A stretch of 7,182 bases of DNA from contig JAKAZX010000207.1 of NCBI GenBank assembly GCA_021826485.1, forward strand, positions 1 to 7,182, in the 5' to 3' direction. Position 1 is the stretch's first letter. Each line of letters begins with the position of its first letter. Origin of the DNA: Pseudomonadota bacterium. Lineage in GTDB: Bacteria > Pseudomonadota > Alphaproteobacteria > Acetobacterales > Acetobacteraceae. Shown here one piece after another: positions 1 through 6,546 of the stretch. Under the pieces are notes generated by a model that made no database searches, had not been told where the DNA came from, and saw only the letters and a program-made list of their open reading frames with translations. The translations under genes and the position numbers were made by a program.

Positions 1-614
1 ACCGGCAGCAGCATGGCGCGCTTCACCCCCCGCTCCCGCGCGATCGCGATGGCGCGCTCGACCGCGGCGCGGGCGCCGGACACCACCACCTGCCCGCCGC
101 CATTGTCGTTGGCCGGCTCGATCACCTCGCGCCCGCCCTCGGGCGTCACCGCGGCGTCGGCGCAGATGGCGCGGGCAAGGTCGAGTTCGGCGCCGAGCAG
201 CGCCGCCATCGCCCCCTCCCCCGCCGGCACGGCGCGCTGCATCGCCTGGCCGCGCAGCCGCAGCAGCCGCGCCGCATCGCCGAGCGCGAACGCCCCGGCC
301 GCGGCGAGCGCGGAATATTCCCCGAGCGAATGGCCCGCCACCACCGCGGCGCGGTCGGCAAGCGCCACCCCGCCCTCCCGCTCGATCACCCGCAGCACGG
401 CCAGCGAATGCGCCATCAGCGCGGGCTGCGCATTCTCGGTCAGCGTGAGGTCCTCGGCCGGCCCCTCGAACATCAGCTTGGAGAGTTTCTGCCGCAGCGT
501 CTCGTCCACCTCCTCGAACACGTCGCGGGCGGGGGCGAATGCGGCGGCGAGGTCGCGGCCCATGCCGACGGCCTGACTGCCCTGGCCGGGGAAAACGAAG
601 GCGTGGACGGCCAT
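1..614 (-). CDS. fabD: Malonyl-CoA:ACP S-malonyltransferase (FabD), 3' end cut off by window
   Basis: FabD moves the malonyl group from malonyl-CoA to acyl carrier protein, supplying the extender unit for cytosolic type II fatty-acid synthesis. I translated the minus strand from the ATG at 614-612 and read 204 residues without a stop to the window edge. The protein opens MAVHAFVFPGQGSQ, the usual FabD N-terminus with the GQGSQ motif at residues 10-14. The nucleophile motif GHSLGEYSALAAAG places the catalytic Ser at residue 96, and RLRGQAMQ places the malonate-carboxylate-binding Arg at residue 121. Both are offset by four from E. coli Ser92 and Arg117. PANDNGGGQVVVSG (residues 168-180) is also typical of the family. 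The catalytic His (E. coli His201) and the C-terminal third lie beyond position 1. No strong Shine-Dalgarno sequence precedes the ATG. The gene is divergent from the methyltransferase; fabG and acpP, common neighbours, would lie outside the window. Confidence 0.95.
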   Translation of the reverse strand, partial: MAVHAFVFPGQGSQAVGMGRDLAAAFAPARDVFEEVDETLRQKLSKLMFEGPAEDLTLTENAQPALMAHSLAVLRVIEREGGVALADRAAVVAGHSLGEYSALAAAGAFALGDAARLLRLRGQAMQRAVPAGEGAMAALLGAELDLARAICADAAVTPEGGREVIEPANDNGGGQVVVSGARAAVERAIAIARERGVKRAMLLP

Positions 615-722
615 GCGGGAGGGGTTCCGGTAACGGGCGAAGCGAATGGCGCGGCGGCGTAGCCCTGGCCGGACGGGGTGTCAAGAAAGCCAGGAACGGC
701 GGCATCCGTGCTTGAATGGCGC
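615..722. promoter_or_regulatory. Divergent intergenic region between fabD and the methyltransferase gene
   Basis: This 108-bp gap separates two genes that start away from each other, so promoters for both are expected here. I see no convincing -35/-10 pair, operator palindrome or strong Shine-Dalgarno site. A GGAAC at 693-697 lacks the CGTT partner needed for an EcfG-type stress promoter. Codons in the methyltransferase frame between 678 and 722 are A-ending and rare for this genome (TCA, AGA, CCA, GGA, GCA), which suggests that stretch is not translated. Confidence 0.3.
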
Positions 723-1949
723 ATGGATGCCCTGCCGCCCGAGTCGCCGCCGCCGGATGCCGATGATTTCACTGACACGGTGCGCCGCTTCGCCGCCTTC
801 GGCCAGCCGACGGAGGAATGGCAGGACGGCCCGATCCGCTATCTGGCCAATGCGTTCTGGACCGCCGGCCAGCGCCGCGGCCATGCGATCCAGGAAGTCA
901 GCTATCGCGCCTGCTTCAAGCCGCAACTGCCGGCCTTCTTCATCGAGCGGCTGAGCCGGCCGGGCGATGCGGTGCATGACCCGTTCATGGGCCGCGGCAC
1001 CACGCCGATCCAGGCGGCGCTGATGGGCCGGCGGCCGGTGGGCAGCGACGTGAACCCGCTCAGCCTGCTGCTGACGCGCCCGCGCCTTGCGCCGCCGGCG
1101 CTGCCCGACATCGCCCGCCGGCTGGCCGAGGTGCCGTGGGCGCGCGGGGAGATCGCCGATGACGCGCTGCTGGCGTTCTACAGCCCGGCGACGCTGCGCC
1201 AGATCGGCGCCCTGCGGGCCTGGCTGCTGGCGCGCGCGCCGCTACACGCCGTCCCTGATCCGGTGGACGACTGGATCAGGATGGTGGCGCTGAACCGGCT
1301 GACCGGGCATTCGCCGGGCTTCTTCTCGGTCTACACGCTGCCGCCCAACCAGGCGGTGTCGCCGCAGGCGCAGCGCCGGCTGAACGCGCTGCGCGGGCAG
1401 ACGCCGCCCGACCGCGACGTGCGGCGGCTGATCCTGAAGAAATCCGCCGCCCTGCTGCGCGAGGGTGCGCCGCCGCCGCACCCGCCCGCCATCCTGGCCG
1501 CGGCACCGGCGCATGCGGTGCCCGCGATCGCCGACGCCAGCGTGCAGCTCGTCGTCACGTCGCCGCCCTTCCTCGATGTCGTGCAGTACGGCGCGGACAA
1601 CTGGCTGCGCTGCTGGTTCGCCGGCATCGACCCCGCCGGCCTCGCCATCGCCCAGCACCGCACCGCCGCCGACTGGCAGGCGATGGTGCGCGCGAGCTTG
1701 CGCGAACTCGCGCGCATCGTGCGTCCGGGCGGCCATGTCGCCTTCGAGGTGGGGGAGGTGCGGCGCGGCACGGTGCTGCTGGAGCGGCTGGTATGGGACG
1801 CGGCAGAGGGTCTGCCGTTCGTGCGCCGCTTCGTCATGCTGAACCGGCAGCGCTTCACCAAGACGGCGAATTGCTGGGGCATCCGCAACAACACGCGTGG
1901 CACCAACACGAACCGCATCGTGGTGCTGCGGCGCAGCTTCGGCGCATGA
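723..1949 (+). CDS. Solitary DNA methyltransferase (N4-cytosine/N6-adenine type)
   Basis: A predicted SAM-dependent amino-methyltransferase acting on DNA, 408 residues from the ATG at 723. Motif I is DPFMGRGTT (residues 86-94), followed by the acidic loop GSDVNPL at about 107-113. The catalytic motif IV is TSPPF (279-283). A later conserved block, IVRPGGHVAFEVGEV (about 332-346), looks like a strand of the Rossmann-like fold, and the C-terminus ends in GTNTNRIVVL. The order motif I, then about 185 residues, then motif IV is the reverse of the common beta-class arrangement; the long middle could hold target recognition. A GTG at 678 would add 15 residues, but its codons are atypical, so I prefer 723. 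No restriction endonuclease is visible, so it looks like an orphan or regulatory methylase. Whether the base is A or C, and the target site, cannot be read from sequence. An RNA substrate is less likely but possible. Confidence 0.82.
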   Translation: MDALPPESPPPDADDFTDTVRRFAAFGQPTEEWQDGPIRYLANAFWTAGQRRGHAIQEVSYRACFKPQLPAFFIERLSRPGDAVHDPFMGRGTTPIQAALMGRRPVGSDVNPLSLLLTRPRLAPPALPDIARRLAEVPWARGEIADDALLAFYSPATLRQIGALRAWLLARAPLHAVPDPVDDWIRMVALNRLTGHSPGFFSVYTLPPNQAVSPQAQRRLNALRGQTPPDRDVRRLILKKSAALLREGAPPPHPPAILAAAPAHAVPAIADASVQLVVTSPPFLDVVQYGADNWLRCWFAGIDPAGLAIAQHRTAADWQAMVRASLRELARIVRPGGHVAFEVGEVRRGTVLLERLVWDAAEGLPFVRRFVMLNRQRFTKTANCWGIRNNTRGTNTNRIVVLRRSFGA

Positions 1950-2016
1950 AGGCGCTCGCCAATGCGCCGAAAGTCCGCGGCTCCCCACGGCAACTTCCCG
2001 CATCGCCCGTCCCCCG

Positions 2017-2123
2017 CCTCACCCCAACCCTCTCCACCCCAGGGGTGGAGAGGGAGCGATTTGACCGCGCAGAACGCCCCGCTTCCCTCTCCGCCCCGCT
2101 GGGGCGGAGAGGGTCAGGGTGAG
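2017..2123. repeat. Compound palindromic intergenic repeat (REP-like), two 13-bp hairpins in an outer inverted repeat
   Basis: Two hairpins lie side by side. The first pairs CCCTCTCCACCCC (2028-2040) with GGGGTGGAGAGGG (2042-2054), all 13 positions matching. The second pairs CCCTCTCCGCCCC (2085-2097) with GGGGCGGAGAGGG (2101-2113), all 13 matching around a GCT loop. The outer arms, 2017-2032 and 2108-2123, pair at 14 of 16 positions, so the whole element can also fold as one cruciform. It sits between two convergent genes and could help stop transcription from both sides, but there is no U-tract typical of an intrinsic terminator. Elements of this CCCTCTCC/GGAGAGGG type recur between genes in many GC-rich alphaproteobacteria and are often mistranslated as peptides such as SPPRWGGEGQGEV. 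This resemblance is from memory, not a search. Confidence 0.85.
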
Positions 2124-2173
2124 GTGGGGTGGCGCCAGCGCCACGAAAGGCCGCGGTTCAGCGCAGCAATGTC

Positions 2174-2563
2174 TCAGTGCGGCTGGCGGAATCTTGCCGC
2201 CATCGCCGCTTCCAGTTCATGTTCCATGAACGGCTTGAGCAGCCGCGGTACTTCGCGGAACGCGGTGGGCAGCGCGGCGGGGTCGCTGTAGCCGGTCAGG
2301 AAGACGAACGGGATGCCGCGGGCATGCAGCGCCGCGGCCACAGGGCCGGAACTCTCGCCGGCCAGATTCACGTCCAGCAGCGCACCGTCCAGCGCTTCCC
2401 GTTGCGCCATCAAAACCGCCGCTTCGACCCTGCCGACCGGCCCTACCACCTCGACGCCCGCTATCGTCAGCGCCTCGGCCAGCATCTCGGCAACCATCAG
2501 CATGTCCTCAACCACCAGCACGCGCATCCCGTGCAGATCCGGCGCGGCTTCAAGCCTTGTCAT
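2174..2563 (-). CDS. Single-domain response regulator (CheY-like receiver, FAT GUY type)
   Basis: A 129-residue receiver domain with no output domain. Acidic pocket residues are Glu19-Asp20 (in RVLVVED), the predicted phospho-acceptor is Asp64 (in GALLDVNLAGE), the switch Thr is Thr90 and the conserved Lys is Lys110 (in KPF). The segment PFVFLTGYSD (85-94) fits the PFxFxTGY signature of the FAT GUY receivers described from alphaproteobacteria (for example Sma0114 of Sinorhizobium), which pair with HWE-type kinases. Its start overlaps the kinase stop codon as ATGA (2560-2563), so the two are probably translationally coupled and form a cognate pair. A second in-frame Met at residue 13 would give a minimal receiver, but the first Met fits the overlap. 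With no effector domain it probably works by protein-protein contact, as a phosphate sink, or as an intermediate passing phosphate on. Confidence 0.93.
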   Translation of the reverse strand: MTRLEAAPDLHGMRVLVVEDMLMVAEMLAEALTIAGVEVVGPVGRVEAAVLMAQREALDGALLDVNLAGESSGPVAAALHARGIPFVFLTGYSDPAALPTAFREVPRLLKPFMEHELEAAMAARFRQPH

Positions 2564-5500
2564 CGGCGGATCGTCCTTTCGATATTTCCCCCGGCGATCC
2601 GGTGCAGCGGCATCGTCATCGTCACCCGCAGCCCGTCAGCAGGGAACGCCACCTCAAAGGTTCCTTCAACTTCGTACTGTACCGACCGCCTCACGAAGCC
2701 GATACCGAACCCCTCGCGCTGCGGTGACGTCACCGGTGGGCCGCCGCTTTCCGTCCATTCCAGCGTCACGCGCTGGTTCAGTCCGCTGTCTTCGATCCGC
2801 CAATGCACCGCGACCGACCCGTCCGCCGCACCCAAGGCGCCGTATTTCATCGCGTTGGTTGCCAGTTCGTGAAAGATCATGCCCAGCACGGCCGAAGGTT
2901 CCGGGCCGACCAGCACGAACGGTCCCTCTACCGCCAGGCTGAACCGCGCGGCGGCGCCGAACGGTGCCAGCGCGGCCAGCACCAGTTCGCGCAGTTCGGT
3001 GCCCTGCCAGTTGTGCTGCGCCAGCAGGTCGTGCATCCGCCCCATCGCCCGCAGCCGGTCCAGGAACGCCTCCGCGAACACCTCTGGCGGCTCGTTCCGC
3101 CGCAGCATCCGCGCTGCCAGCGCGTTGACGCTGACCAGGATGTTCTTCACCCGGTGCTGCAGCTCGTGCAGCAGTGCCTGCTGGTGCAGTTCGGCGGCCT
3201 TGCGGTCGCTGATATCGACCACGGCGGCGATGGCGCCGCGCGGCTCCCCCGATTCGCGGAACAGCGGCGTGACCGAGAACATCACGTCCAGCGTGCTGCC
3301 GTCGGCGCGCAGCATCTGCGCCTCGATGCCCCGCATCTTCTCGCCGCTGCGCGCGGCGCGCTGCAACGGGTGCTGTTCGATCGGCACATCCGCCCCGTCG
3401 ATGCTCAGCCGCAGCCGCTCGACCAGCGGCCCCAAGCCGCGCTGCTCCTCCGGCTCGCCGGCCATCTGGGCGCCGCGCCGGTTCACCCGCACCAGCTCGG
3501 CATCGCGGCTTTCCAGGATGAAGATGCCGACGGGCACCAGGTCGAGCAGCGTTTGCAGGCTCTCGACCTGGTTGCGCAGGTCGTGGGCAAGCTCGTCGAT
3601 CCGCCGTTCCGCCGCGGAGATACGGGTCACGTCGGTGAACGTCAACACCACGCCGCTGATGACATTGTCCACCGTGCGGTACGGCAGCATCCGCATGATG
3701 TAGGTGGCATCGGCATCGGTGCCGCGCACCTCGCGCTCGATGGTGGTCAGCGTGCGCAGCACGCGCTCGGCGTCCTGCTGGATCGACTCCGGCTCGAACC
3801 GCGCGCGCACGTGGCTGATCGGGCGGCCCGTGTCGCTTTCTACCAGCCGGAACAAGTCCTTCGCCGCCGGGGTGAAATTCTTCACCGACATGCCACGGTC
3901 CAGGAACAGGGTGGCGATCTGCGTGCTCTCCAGCAGGTTTATCATGTCGCTGTTGGCGCGGCTGAGTTCCTCCACCCGCGCATTCAGCTCGGCATTGACG
4001 GTCTGCAACTCCTCGTTGATCGACTGTAATTCCTCCCGCGAGGTTTCCAGTTCCTCGTTGGCGGATTGCAGCTCCTCGTTCATCGAGGACAGTTCCTCGT
4101 TCGAGGATTTCAGCTCCTCGTTGGAGGATTCGAGTTCTTCCGAGGTGGCCTGCAACCGGTCCCTGGTGGCGCGCAGCTCCGCCTCAAGCTGGCGGAGGTT
4201 GATGTTCTCCACGCCGTCGGCGCTTTCCGCCGCGGCATCCTCGGCGGTCTGCCGGACCGGGCCGAGTTCCCTGAACACGACCAGATACAGCCCCTCCGGC
4301 GCGCCATCCTGGCGCAGCGGCTGCACATGAAGGTCGATCGCCTGCTGGCCGCCATTGGTGCCGATCCGCAGGTTGGACTGCGTCACCGCCTCGCCGCTGG
4401 TCGCCGCGCGGTGCAGCGCGGCACGCAGTTCCAGCCGCAGCCCGCGGCGGGCAAGGCTGAAGATGCTGGAATCCGGCGCGCCGGCCGGCAGTTCCAGGAA
4501 CTTGCCGGTGCGCGCAGAGGCATGCAGCACCTCCCCGTCCTGGGTGATGACGACATGGGCGGGCGCGTAGTGTTCCAGCAGCCGCCGTTCCGCGACCGCC
4601 CGGACATTGAAATCGGTGCCGGCCGGGCGCGCCGGCTGCCCCGGCCGCAATCGCGCCGTGTCGGTCGCGCTCAGCGGGAATTCCGGCAGCCGCCGTTCCA
4701 GCGGCGTGCGGCGCTGATAGATGCGATTGGCCTTGTCCACCATCGTGAACAGCCGACCGTGCCGCGTCACGTTCTCCGACGAGCCGAGCAGCAGGAAGCC
4801 GCGGCTGCGCAGCGCGTAATGGAACAGCGGGATCACCCGGCTTTGCAGTTCCGGGGTCAGATAGATCATCAGGTTGCGGCAGGACAAAAGATCGAGGCGG
4901 GAGAACGGCGGATCGCGCAGCAGGCTGTGCTGGGAGAACAGCACCATCTCCCGGATGTCGCCGACGATGCGGTAGGTGCCATCCTCGCGCACGAAATGGC
5001 GTTCCAGCCGCGCCGCCGGCACGTCCTTGGCGATCGCCTCCGGATAGCGGCCGGCGCGGGCGGTTTGCAGCGCATGGTCGTCGATGTCGCTGGCGAACAC
5101 CTGCAGGCGCGGCGGCGATGGCATGTTCGATGCAAACTCGCGCAGCAGGATGGCGATGGAATACGCCTCTTCGCCGGTGGCGCAGGCGGGCACCCAGACG
5201 CGCACGGTGTCATCCGGTTCCTTGCCGTCGAACAGCCGCGGAATCACGTCGCGCTCCAGCGCGTCGAACGCCGCCGGATCGCGGAAGAAGCTGGTGACGC
5301 CGATCAGCAGGTCCTGGAACAGCAGATCGAGTTCCCGCGGCTCGCGCCGCAGCCGGCCGATGAAGGCGTCCACTTCCTCGATCTGCAACACCTGCATGCG
5401 CCGCTGGATGCGGCGCACCACGGTACGGTCCTTGTATTCGCGGAAGTCGTGGCCGGTGCGCGCGCGCAGCAGCGCGTGGATCTGCAGCAGCGCATCGGCG

Positions 5501-6162
5501 CTCTCGGACCGCTCGCCATCCGGTCCCTGCTTCTCGCGCATAACGGCGAGATGGCGAAAATACTCGATCAGCTTCGCCGGGATCGCATCCAGCGGCAGCA
5601 CGTGATCGACCAGGCCGGTGGCGACCGCACTGCGCATCATGCCGTCATATTCCGCACCGGCCTGCGCCAGCGTCAGCCCGCCGTGCTCCTTGATCGCGCG
5701 CAGGCCGATGGTGCCGTCGCTGCCGGCGCCGGAAAGGATGACGCCGGCGGCCAGCTCACCGAGATCCTCGGCAAGCGCGGTCAGGAAACCGTCCACGGTC
5801 GCGCGCACGCGGTGCGGCGGCTGCGTCCGGCTGAGTTGCAGGACGCGGCGGCGAATGGTCAGCGTGGCGCCGGGCGGAATGACGTACACGACGTTCGCCT
5901 CCGCCGCCGCGCCGTGGCGGATCGGCCGCACCGGCAGGCGGCAGGCGCGGCCGAGCAGTTCCGGCAGCGCGCTTTTCGCCTGCGGGTCGAGGTGCTGCAC
6001 CACCACGAAGGCCAGGCCGCAATCCGGCGGGACCAGCGGCATCATGCGCAGCAGCGCGTCCAGGCCGCCGGCGGAGCAGCCGATGCCGACGATGGGCGCA
6101 CCGCTTTCGCGGGACGGCTCCCGCTCCTCCGGTCCGGCCTCCTCGACGGTCCTGTCGTTCAT
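2560..6162 (-). CDS. CheB-CheR-PAS-coiled coil-PAS-PAS-HWE hybrid sensor histidine kinase
   Basis: A 1200-residue, apparently cytosolic signalling protein with no membrane segment or signal peptide. The CheB methylesterase domain (about 22-205) keeps its triad: Ser30 in GCSAGG, His57 in QHLDP, Asp149 in SGAGSDG. The CheR methyltransferase (about 222-486) shows GVTSFFRDP (288-296), the SAM loop WVPACATGEEAYSIA (323-337), FASDIDD (356-362) and SCRNLMIYL (427-435). PAS-like domains lie at about 518-635, 737-850 and 865-990. Nine glutamate-rich heptads (674-736) join the first two. The kinase is of the HWE family: HELQHRVKN has the likely phospho-His at 1003, the N-box is HELATNAMKYGAL (Asn1103), the WTE motif is at 1136-1138, and GFGIGF is at 1151-1156. 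CheB lacks the usual N-terminal receiver. The ATG at 6162 begins shortly before CheB; its Shine-Dalgarno site is weak. The ligand is unknown. The likely partner is the overlapping downstream receiver. Confidence 0.95.
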   Translation of the reverse strand: MNDRTVEEAGPEEREPSRESGAPIVGIGCSAGGLDALLRMMPLVPPDCGLAFVVVQHLDPQAKSALPELLGRACRLPVRPIRHGAAAEANVVYVIPPGATLTIRRRVLQLSRTQPPHRVRATVDGFLTALAEDLGELAAGVILSGAGSDGTIGLRAIKEHGGLTLAQAGAEYDGMMRSAVATGLVDHVLPLDAIPAKLIEYFRHLAVMREKQGPDGERSESADALLQIHALLRARTGHDFREYKDRTVVRRIQRRMQVLQIEEVDAFIGRLRREPRELDLLFQDLLIGVTSFFRDPAAFDALERDVIPRLFDGKEPDDTVRVWVPACATGEEAYSIAILLREFASNMPSPPRLQVFASDIDDHALQTARAGRYPEAIAKDVPAARLERHFVREDGTYRIVGDIREMVLFSQHSLLRDPPFSRLDLLSCRNLMIYLTPELQSRVIPLFHYALRSRGFLLLGSSENVTRHGRLFTMVDKANRIYQRRTPLERRLPEFPLSATDTARLRPGQPARPAGTDFNVRAVAERRLLEHYAPAHVVITQDGEVLHASARTGKFLELPAGAPDSSIFSLARRGLRLELRAALHRAATSGEAVTQSNLRIGTNGGQQAIDLHVQPLRQDGAPEGLYLVVFRELGPVRQTAEDAAAESADGVENINLRQLEAELRATRDRLQATSEELESSNEELKSSNEELSSMNEELQSANEELETSREELQSINEELQTVNAELNARVEELSRANSDMINLLESTQIATLFLDRGMSVKNFTPAAKDLFRLVESDTGRPISHVRARFEPESIQQDAERVLRTLTTIEREVRGTDADATYIMRMLPYRTVDNVISGVVLTFTDVTRISAAERRIDELAHDLRNQVESLQTLLDLVPVGIFILESRDAELVRVNRRGAQMAGEPEEQRGLGPLVERLRLSIDGADVPIEQHPLQRAARSGEKMRGIEAQMLRADGSTLDVMFSVTPLFRESGEPRGAIAAVVDISDRKAAELHQQALLHELQHRVKNILVSVNALAARMLRRNEPPEVFAEAFLDRLRAMGRMHDLLAQHNWQGTELRELVLAALAPFGAAARFSLAVEGPFVLVGPEPSAVLGMIFHELATNAMKYGALGAADGSVAVHWRIEDSGLNQRVTLEWTESGGPPVTSPQREGFGIGFVRRSVQYEVEGTFEVAFPADGLRVTMTMPLHRIAGGNIERTIRR
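2574..2578 (-). promoter_or_regulatory. Possible ribosome binding site for the response regulator
   Basis: The minus strand reads AAGGA here, ten bases before the response-regulator ATG and inside the last codons of the kinase gene. The spacing is a little long. Together with the ATGA overlap it supports re-initiation at residue 1 rather than at the internal Met13. Confidence 0.4.
3956..4143 (-). repeat. Nine degenerate 21-bp in-frame repeats encoding a heptad coiled coil
   Basis: Kinase residues 674-736 split into nine exact 7-residue units with the pattern (N/S)EELxSx: SEELESS, NEELKSS, NEELSSM, NEELQSA, NEELETS, REELQSI, NEELQTV, NAELNAR, VEELSRA. At the DNA level the units share cores such as AACGAGGA with synonymous differences, so this is an old, diverged tandem array rather than a fresh expansion. 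The regular Leu and the acidic/polar faces predict a continuous helix of about 63 residues, most simply a dimeric coiled coil between the first and second PAS domains, able to carry signal along the protein. Its Glu-Glu pairs flanked by small residues resemble chemoreceptor methylation sites. Confidence 0.85.
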
Positions 6163-6249
6163 TACCCGGCATCATCCGCTGGTTGTTGCGCGCTGCCAAT
6201 GTCCGTCCGCTCGCGCATCAGACCGCGCAGCGGTTTCGCGTCCGCTCTG

Positions 6250-6283
6250 TCGCACCGGCCCGGTCCGTCGCACCGGCCCGGTC
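6250..6283. repeat. Two tandem 18-bp-period copies of a palindromic site
   Basis: TCGCACCGGCCCGGTC occurs at 6250-6265 and again identically at 6268-6283, a period of 18 bp. Each copy contains ACCGG-C-CCGGT (6254-6264 and 6272-6282), a perfect 5-bp inverted repeat about one central base. The pair lies about 90-110 bp upstream of the kinase start codon, a sensible place for a dimeric repressor or activator. In such GC-rich DNA a short palindrome alone means little; the exact 16-bp duplication is the stronger signal. Confidence 0.6.
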
Positions 6284-6468
6284 GGCCAGCGCGGTTGCGA
6301 CGGGGGGCGGTTCCTGCTCCACCAGTCGGCGGACGCGCCGTTGGCGATGTTGGCATGGCCCTGCGGGGCGCTCGGCACGCCCGCATCCGACAAACTGCTC
6401 TCCAAAGGGGGGCAGTCCCGGCAACGCGACCGAGCCGGCCACACTGCACAGTATCACAGATGGCCCTC

Positions 6469-6479
6469 GGGGGGGGGGG
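6469..6479. repeat. Homopolymer run of 11 G (11 C on the kinase-coding strand)
   Basis: Eleven consecutive G lie in the gap upstream of the kinase operon, about 310 bp before its start codon and about 70 bp past the scpB stop. Tracts of this length are prone to slipped-strand mispairing and also to sequencing or assembly error. It is outside every supported coding region, so a length change would not shift a frame but could alter promoter spacing. Confidence 0.8.
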
Positions 6480-6546
6480 CACAAGCGCAGCGATCGCGGT
6501 TCCTGCGGGCCGGTTCCACCGACACGCGAACGTGATCCGGTCGTCG

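Larger units (their letters stand above)
6163..6546. other. 384-bp gap between scpB and the kinase gene, no convincing gene
   Basis: Open frames exist on both strands, but none gives a recognisable protein, and their composition is Arg/Pro/Gly/Ser-rich as expected of chance frames at high GC. The region is somewhat richer in A/T-containing words and homopolymer G runs than the genes beside it. It should contain the promoter and leader of the kinase operon (minus strand) and any terminator for scpAB. Contents I can name are a pair of tandem 18-bp palindromic units (6250-6283), a run of 11 G (6469-6479) and an 11-bp direct repeat, GCGGTTCCTGC, at 6307-6317 and 6496-6506. I found no tRNA, riboswitch or clear intrinsic terminator. 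Confidence 0.6.

Noticed and set aside
693..718. GGAAC as part of an EcfG general-stress promoter
   Set aside because: No CGTT occurs 16-17 bp downstream; the same test on the GTTCC words (minus-strand GGAAC) at 6310-6314 and 6499-6503 also failed.
678..722. GTG start for the methyltransferase adding 15 residues
   Set aside because: The added codons are mostly A-ending and rare for this genome, and the GTG has no properly spaced Shine-Dalgarno site; codon use becomes typical from the ATG at 723.
1950..2173. Restriction endonuclease next to the methyltransferase
   Set aside because: The 224-bp gap contains only the palindromic repeat and no frame with a nuclease motif; the other neighbour is fabD.
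1962..2291. Small plus-strand frame containing a PSPPRWGGEGQGEV-like peptide
   Set aside because: This peptide is the usual false translation of the palindromic intergenic repeat; there is no start signal or domain.
3956..4143. Regularly spaced 21-bp repeats as a CRISPR array
   Set aside because: Units are contiguous with no spacers, in frame, and encode clean heptads of a coiled coil.
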